DNA from: DASQFD01 sp035633255
GTDB taxonomy: Bacteria > Actinomycetota > Actinomycetes > Actinomycetales > Dermatophilaceae
DNA: 10,343 bases
Direction: 5' to 3'
NCBI GenBank assembly: GCA_035633255.1
Contig: DASQFD010000094.1
Location: 1 to 10,343 of the forward strand
Shown here: piece by piece, positions 6,558 through 10,343 of the stretch
Layout of the letters: each line of letters begins with the position of its first letter
Numbering within the stretch: position 1 is the stretch's first letter
Translations under genes and position numbers: made by a program
Notes under the pieces: model-generated
The model's database searches: none
What the model saw: only the letters and a program-made list of their open reading frames with translations
What the model was told of the DNA's origin: nothing

Positions 6558-6566
6558 ACGGTGGCG
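6548..6566 (-). terminator. Hairpin terminator candidate after etfA
   Basis: CGCCACC (6548-6554) and GGTGGCG (6560-6566) form a perfect 7-bp GC-rich stem with a 5-nt loop, starting 13 nt after the etfA stop on the minus strand. There is no T tract, as is usual for actinobacterial hairpin terminators. Its position between etfA and an apparent promoter for the next gene supports a transcript boundary here. Confidence 0.55.
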
Positions 6567-6579
6567 CTCGGCGCGACCG

Positions 6580-7536
6580 TCAGCCCTTGACCTTCCGGAC
6601 CGCCTCGGTCGCCTGCGGGAGCACCGTGAAGAGGTCGCCGACGACGCCGAAGTCGACCAGCTCGAAGATCGGCGCCTCCTCGTCCTTGTTGATGGCGACG
6701 ATGGTCTTGGACGTCTGCATCCCCGCCCGGTGCTGGATCGCCCCTGAGATGCCGGCCGCCACGTAGAGCTGCGGCGAGACCTGCTTGCCGGTCTGCCCGA
6801 CCTGGCTGCTGTGCGGGTACCAGCCGGCGTCGACCGCGGCGCGGGAGGCGCCGACCGCCGCACCCAGGCTGTCGGCGAAGGCCTCGACGGGAGCGAACTC
6901 GCCGCCGGTCCCACGACCGCCAGCGACGACGATGGCGGCCTCGGTGAGCTCCGGGCGGCCGGTGGACTGCTTCGGCTTCGCCTCGACGATGCGGGCCGCC
7001 TTGGCGGCGTCGGAGATGCTGACCTCGACGCGCTCCTCGGTGCCGGCGGCGGGCGAGGGGGCGATCGGCACCGAGTTCGGCTTGAGGGCGATGATCGCCG
7101 TGCCGTGGGTGACGGTGGCCGTGACGGTGTAGGACCCGGCGAAGACCGACTGGGTGGTCTCGACGCCGTTGGCGCCGGGCTGGACGTCGACGGCGTCGGT
7201 GATCAGGCCGGAGGAGGTCTTGATGGCCAGGCGCGCCGCGACCTCCTTGCCGGCGATGTGGCTCGCGATGAGCACGGCCACGGGGGAGACCTTCTCGACG
7301 ACGGCCGCGAGCACCTCGGCCTGCGGCCCGACGAGGTAGGACAGCGCCTCCGGGTCGTCGCAGACGTAGATCTTCTCGGCGCCGTACTTGGCGAGCGTCA
7401 CCTTCGCGGTGTCGGCGCCGCTGCCGATGAAGACGGCGGACGGCTCGCCGATCCGCTTGGCGGCGGTGAGGAGCTCGGCGGTGGTCTTGCGGAGCTTGCC
7501 GTTCAGGTGTTCGACGAGGACGAGGACTTCGGCCAT
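6580..7536 (-). CDS. etfA: Electron transfer flavoprotein subunit alpha (EtfA/FixB)
   Basis: At 318 residues this is normal length for the alpha subunit, which binds the redox-active FAD and with EtfB shuttles electrons from acyl-CoA and other flavin dehydrogenases to the respiratory chain. The N-terminal half begins EVLVLVEHLNGKLRKTTAEL (3-22) and contains SHIAGKEVAARLA (92-104). The C-terminal FAD domain shows VVAGGRGTG (203-211), SRAAVDAGW (231-239), VGQTGK (246-251), the signature LYVAAGISGAIQHRAGM (257-273) and IVAINKDEEAPIFE (279-292) with VGDLF (299-303). ATG 7536 has AGGAAGG about 12 nt upstream. It follows etfB by 40 nt in one operon. No ETF:quinone oxidoreductase gene is in the window, so the electron acceptor is not shown. 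Confidence 0.97.
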   Translation of the reverse strand: MAEVLVLVEHLNGKLRKTTAELLTAAKRIGEPSAVFIGSGADTAKVTLAKYGAEKIYVCDDPEALSYLVGPQAEVLAAVVEKVSPVAVLIASHIAGKEVAARLAIKTSSGLITDAVDVQPGANGVETTQSVFAGSYTVTATVTHGTAIIALKPNSVPIAPSPAAGTEERVEVSISDAAKAARIVEAKPKQSTGRPELTEAAIVVAGGRGTGGEFAPVEAFADSLGAAVGASRAAVDAGWYPHSSQVGQTGKQVSPQLYVAAGISGAIQHRAGMQTSKTIVAINKDEEAPIFELVDFGVVGDLFTVLPQATEAVRKVKG

Positions 7537-7576
7537 GACGGGTGCGGACCTTCCTGGTGCCTGGGGAGCCGGGGGA

Positions 7577-8368
7577 TCAGAGGAACTTGCGCGCGGAGAG
7601 GAACTCGGCCAGCTGGGCCCCGCCGTCGCCCTCGTCGGTGACGACCTGCCCCTGCTGTCGCGGTGGGCGCTTGGCGAAGGCGGTCACCACGGTCCACGAG
7701 GCGGCGAGGCCCACGAGGGCGGGGTCGATGCCGAGGTCGGCGAGCGACCACGTCTCGACGGGCTTCTTCTTGGCCGCCATGATCCCCTTGAAGGAGGGGT
7801 AGCGCGGCTCGTTGATCTGGTCGGTCACGGACACCAGCGCCGGCATCGAGGCCTCGATGGTCTCCGACGCACTATCGTCGTCGCGGCGGATGGTGACCTT
7901 CGAGCCGTCGACGGTGAGCTCCGCGGCGTAGGTCACCTGCGGCACCCCCAGCCGCTCCGCGACCATGGCCGGCACGACGCCCATGGTCCCGTCCGTGGAC
8001 GCCATCCCGGTCAGGACGAGCTCGGGCAGGCCGTCGGCGCTGAGCTTGCGGATCGCCTCCGCGATCACCAGCGACGTGCCGATGGCGTCCGAGCCGTGGA
8101 TGGCGTCGTCGCTGACGTGCACCCCCTTGTGGGCACCCATCTGCAGCGCCTTCTTGATCGCGTCCGCGGCCTGCGGCGGGCCGACCGTCAGCACCGTGAC
8201 CTCGCCCGAGCCGGCCTCGGCCAGCTTCAGGGCCTCCTCGACGGCGTACTCGTCGAGCTCGGAGAGCAGCCCGTCGACGCCGACCCGGTCGGTGGTGCTG
8301 TCGGAGTCGGTGAAGCTGCGGTCGGACTGGGCGTCCGGCACGTACTTGACGCAGACGACGATGTTCAT
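7577..8368 (-). CDS. etfB: Electron transfer flavoprotein subunit beta (EtfB/FixA)
   Basis: The 263-residue beta subunit opens MNIVVCVKYVPDAQ (1-14) and has DEYAVEEALKLAE (39-51). GMASTDGTMGVVPAMVAERL (121-140) is the segment that holds AMP in the structural site. The ETF-beta signature is INEPRYPSFKGIMAAKKKP (185-203) after SVTDQ. It pairs with EtfA to form the cytoplasmic electron carrier. ATG 8368 is chosen over the longer frame to 8416 because the family begins with MNIVV and GAGGAAGAGG sits about 12 nt upstream. It is the first gene of the etfBA operon, transcribed away from the GH57 gene, so its promoter should lie in 8369-8611; no clear -10/-35 pair was found there. Confidence 0.97.
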   Translation of the reverse strand: MNIVVCVKYVPDAQSDRSFTDSDSTTDRVGVDGLLSELDEYAVEEALKLAEAGSGEVTVLTVGPPQAADAIKKALQMGAHKGVHVSDDAIHGSDAIGTSLVIAEAIRKLSADGLPELVLTGMASTDGTMGVVPAMVAERLGVPQVTYAAELTVDGSKVTIRRDDDSASETIEASMPALVSVTDQINEPRYPSFKGIMAAKKKPVETWSLADLGIDPALVGLAASWTVVTAFAKRPPRQQGQVVTDEGDGGAQLAEFLSARKFL

Positions 8369-8611
8369 GCGGGCCTGGCCTCTTCCTCGGGGTTCGGGGG
8401 TGGCGTTCCGGGTCACCGGAGCGACTCTCCACGGATCGGTTCATCCTCTCAGGAGGCCGCACGGCGGCGAACCTCTCCATGGCGTGACAGTCAGCACACA
8501 GCCCGCCTTTCGGCCACTGCCGGGTATGCCGTCGCACCCGGCGGGTGGCCCCCGACACCGCCCGCGCGGGGTGCCGGTGGGCCGCCGGCGCACTCGCGCG
8601 AGACTGCCGCC
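8369..8611. other. Divergent intergenic region between etfB and the GH57 gene
   Basis: This 243-bp spacer must carry promoters in both directions. I see a TGACAGTCA palindrome (8485-8493) and one CGGCATAC motif on the minus strand (8524-8531), but no convincing -10/-35 pair, riboswitch or small gene. The antisense frame contains a CADCH peptide by chance (see rejected items). In mycobacteria, as I recall, a methyltransferase gene (Rv3030) occupies the equivalent position; it is absent here. Confidence 0.6.
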
Positions 8612-10174
8612 ATGGCGTCCGGGCCGAGGGTGTGGAGCCGCCACCGCGACGCGGTGCCCGGTGCCTTCGCCCTGGTCCTGCACTCCCACCTCCCCTGGCT
8701 GCCCGGGCACGGCGTGTGGCCGGTCGGCGAGGAGTGGCTGCACCAGGCCCTCGTGGAGAGCTACGTCCCGCTCGTGGAGGAGCTGCACCTCCTCGCCGCC
8801 GAGGGCCACCGGGACGTGCTGACCCTGGGCGTGACACCGGTCCTGGCCGCCTCCCTGGACGACCCGCGGATGGTGCGCGACGCCGCCACGTGGTGCGGCC
8901 TGTGGGAGCAGCGGAGCCGGGAGGTGCTGGAGCGAGGCGACGCGCACGAGCGCGCCGTCGCGGCATACGAGCTCGGCCTGGCCCGGGCCGGCGCGCGCGC
9001 CCTGCGCCACCGGTGGCGCTCCGGCGGGAGCCCGGTGCTGCGTGAGCTGCGGGACGCCGGTGTGGTCGAGCTGCTGGGCGGACCGCTCACCCACCCCCTC
9101 CTGCCCCGGCTGCTGCCGGAGGTGGCGCGCGCCCTGCTCGCGGCCGGCCTCGAGGACGCCGTGCTCCGCACGGGGAGGCGCCCCGGCGGCATCTGGTCAC
9201 CGGAGTGCGCCTGGGCGCCCGGGCTCGGCGACCTCGTCGACGAGGCGGGCGTGGGGCACCTGGTCGTGGACGAGCAGCTGGTCCGGGACGCGGGCGGCCA
9301 CCCGCACGCGGCCTGGCGCGTCGCCGGGCACGACGTCGTGGTCGTGCCGCGCGACCTCACCGTCACCAACCTGGTGTGGTCCTCCCGGTCCGGCTACCCG
9401 ACCGGGGGTGCGTACCGCGACTTCCACGCCCGGGAGACGGCGCGGATGTCCGGGCTGCGGCTGTGGGCCACCACCTCACCGGACGTCCCGACCGAGGCCA
9501 AGGACGGCTACGTCCCCGCCCGGGCCGCGGCGCTGGTGAGGGGCGACGTCGCGCACTTCGTCGACGCCGTGCGCGCCCGCCTGCTGGAGGTCGCGGAGGT
9601 GACGGGTGCCCCGGGGCTGGTCACCACGGCATACGACACCGAGCTGTTCGGCCACTGGTGGCACGAGGGCCCCCGCTTCCTCGGGGAGGCGGTGCGGGCC
9701 CTGCGCGCGGCCGGCGTCACCGTGACGACGCTCGCCGGCGCCCTCGCCGCCGGGCACGTCGCGGGGGAGCTCGACCTCGGCGAGGGGAGCTGGGGGGCGG
9801 CCAAGGACTTCTCGGTGTGGGAGGGCCCCGCCGTGGCGGACCTCGCCCGGGAGCAGTGGTGGGCCCAGCGCCGGGTCGTCGACCTCGTGGGCCGCGAGCG
9901 CGCCACCGGTCGGCTCGGCGTGCGCCGACCGGACCTCGACGCACTGCTCGGGGCGCTCGCGCACGCGCTGTCCTCGGACTGGGCGTTCCTGGTCACCCGC
10001 GGCCAGTCGGCCGACTACGCCCGGGGCCGCGCCGAGGGGCACCTCGCCGACGTGCACCGGCTGGCGGCGCTGGTCGACGCCGGCGACGAGGCCGGCGCCC
10101 TCGCCGAGGCGGCCCGGCAGCGGGGCGTGGATCACGCCTTCCCGCACCTCGACGCCCGTCGGCTCGGCGCCTGA
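8612..10174 (+). CDS. Glycoside hydrolase family 57 protein, probable 1,4-alpha-glucan branching enzyme type
   Basis: The 520-residue protein carries the GH57 motifs in order: HSHLPWL (24-30), GGPLTHPLLP (156-165), GGIWSPECAWAPG (192-204) with presumed nucleophile E198, and TAYDTELFGHWWHEGP (339-354) with presumed acid/base D342. A C-terminal helical region follows (SSDWAFLVTRGQSADYARGR, 454-473). It resembles mycobacterial Rv3031, implicated in methylglucose lipopolysaccharide or other intracellular alpha-glucan synthesis, and GH57 branching enzymes in general. Whether it branches or hydrolyses is not decided by sequence. ATG 8612 gives 14 residues before the conserved VPGAF; GTG 8630 is an alternative. 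The expected glycosyltransferase partner, if present, lies beyond the window. Two CGGCATAC motifs give GCA-TAC codons, one directly before D342. Confidence 0.9.
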   Translation: MASGPRVWSRHRDAVPGAFALVLHSHLPWLPGHGVWPVGEEWLHQALVESYVPLVEELHLLAAEGHRDVLTLGVTPVLAASLDDPRMVRDAATWCGLWEQRSREVLERGDAHERAVAAYELGLARAGARALRHRWRSGGSPVLRELRDAGVVELLGGPLTHPLLPRLLPEVARALLAAGLEDAVLRTGRRPGGIWSPECAWAPGLGDLVDEAGVGHLVVDEQLVRDAGGHPHAAWRVAGHDVVVVPRDLTVTNLVWSSRSGYPTGGAYRDFHARETARMSGLRLWATTSPDVPTEAKDGYVPARAAALVRGDVAHFVDAVRARLLEVAEVTGAPGLVTTAYDTELFGHWWHEGPRFLGEAVRALRAAGVTVTTLAGALAAGHVAGELDLGEGSWGAAKDFSVWEGPAVADLAREQWWAQRRVVDLVGRERATGRLGVRRPDLDALLGALAHALSSDWAFLVTRGQSADYARGRAEGHLADVHRLAALVDAGDEAGALAEAARQRGVDHAFPHLDARRLGA

Positions 10175-10199
10175 CCCGGAGGCCCGAGCGGTCAGGCGC
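10167..10199 (+). terminator. Hairpin over the GH57 stop codon, probable terminator
   Basis: GCGCCTGACC (10167-10176), which contains the TGA stop, is perfectly complementary to GGTCAGGCGC (10190-10199), giving a 10-bp stem with a 13-nt loop. There is no T tract. The 3' arm belongs to the first units of the tandem array that follows, so the same 5' arm could pair with any of several downstream copies. Confidence 0.6.
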
Positions 10200-10301
10200 G
10201 AGCGGTCAGGCGCGAGCGGGTCAGGCGCGAGCGGATCAGGCGCGAGCGGGTCAGGCGCGAGCGGGTCAGGCGCGAGCGGGTCAGGCGCGACCGGCCGGGC
10301 G
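10185..10301. repeat. 14/15-bp tandem array downstream of the GH57 gene
   Basis: Seven head-to-tail units are present: CGAGCGGTCAGGCG (14 bp) at 10185 and 10199, then CGAGCGGGTCAGGCG (15 bp) at 10213, 10228 (one G-to-A change), 10243, 10258 and 10273. A degenerate unit follows at 10288-10301. The 15-bp units keep frame and read RAGQA on the plus strand and PLAPD on the minus strand, but no start or plausible protein goes with them. The rest of the window (10302-10343) is GC-rich with no recognisable feature. Confidence 0.85.
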
Positions 10302-10343
10302 CCGGCGTCCGCCGCCACGCTGGCCGCGCGCCGGGCGCGAGCC

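Noticed and set aside
8484..8498. CADCH (CxxCH heme-like) peptide in a minus-strand frame upstream of etfB
   Set aside because: A single chance motif in a frame that runs antisense and out of phase with etfB, with no signal peptide or second heme-protein feature.
7388..10174. A single 928-residue plus-strand open frame
   Set aside because: Its first 408 codons are antisense to etfA/etfB and the divergent spacer. Only the part from 8612 has family motifs, so the gene starts there.
10185..10301. Possible CRISPR array or repeat-rich protein end (RAGQA/PLAPD)
   Set aside because: Units are 14-15 bp head to tail with no spacers, so it is not CRISPR. The 14-bp units break the frame and no start or conserved domain is present.

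Overview
The window is very GC-rich, with almost no in-frame TAT, ATA or TTA codons, GTG starts and 4-nt or 1-nt start/stop overlaps. Gene content and order (mnmA, cysteine desulfurase, etfA/etfB, a GH57 alpha-glucan enzyme, a short B12-independent methionine synthase homologue) resemble the mycobacterial ligA-mnmA-iscS-fixBA-Rv3031 neighbourhood as I recall it. This points to a high-GC actinobacterium, plausibly of the Intrasporangiaceae/Micrococcales type. The placement is inference, since no marker gene is present.

Layout. (1) 1-186 (+): the last 61 codons of an acyl-CoA synthetase (AMP-binding enzyme). (2) 179-333: a convergent spacer holding repeat copies; the flanking genes' stop codons lie inside the outermost copies. 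(3) 316-3970 (-): a compact cluster read as pirin, then a PNPOx-like flavin/split-barrel protein, then a MetE C-terminal-type protein, then an EamA transporter. The last three are joined by ATGA/GTGA overlaps. (4) 3971-4143: a spacer with a 17-bp perfect palindrome and a small AT-rich island upstream of pirin, and an 18-bp tandem repeat at the 3' end of mnmA. (5) 4144-6491 (-): a cysteine desulfurase followed by mnmA with a TGATG overlap. The pair has a candidate leaderless promoter. (6) 6492-6579: a spacer with a hairpin terminator and a 15-bp tandem repeat. (7) 6580-8368 (-): etfB then etfA, the two subunits of electron transfer flavoprotein. (8) 8369-8611: a divergent 243-bp spacer. (9) 8612-10174 (+): a GH57 family enzyme, followed by a hairpin whose 3' arm continues as a 14/15-bp tandem array to about 10301.

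How the genes work together. The cysteine desulfurase supplies persulfide sulfur and MnmA uses it to 2-thiolate U34 of Lys/Glu/Gln tRNAs, so their coupling is functionally coherent. EtfAB collects electrons from flavin dehydrogenases such as acyl-CoA dehydrogenases, which fits loosely with the acyl-CoA synthetase at the left edge. The GH57 enzyme probably acts in intracellular alpha-glucan or methylglucose-lipopolysaccharide metabolism. The pirin/PNPOx/MetE-like/EamA cluster has no obvious single pathway.

I see no defence system, mobile element, CRISPR array or RNA gene, and no clearly new multi-gene system. The most unusual signals lie below gene level. The 8-mer CGGCATAC occurs six times on either strand, in three different codon phases, and accounts for every TAT and ATA codon I found in the genes. 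In addition, short tandem or inverted repeats are built around the stop codons of several genes. No gene-free stretch exceeds 300 bases.
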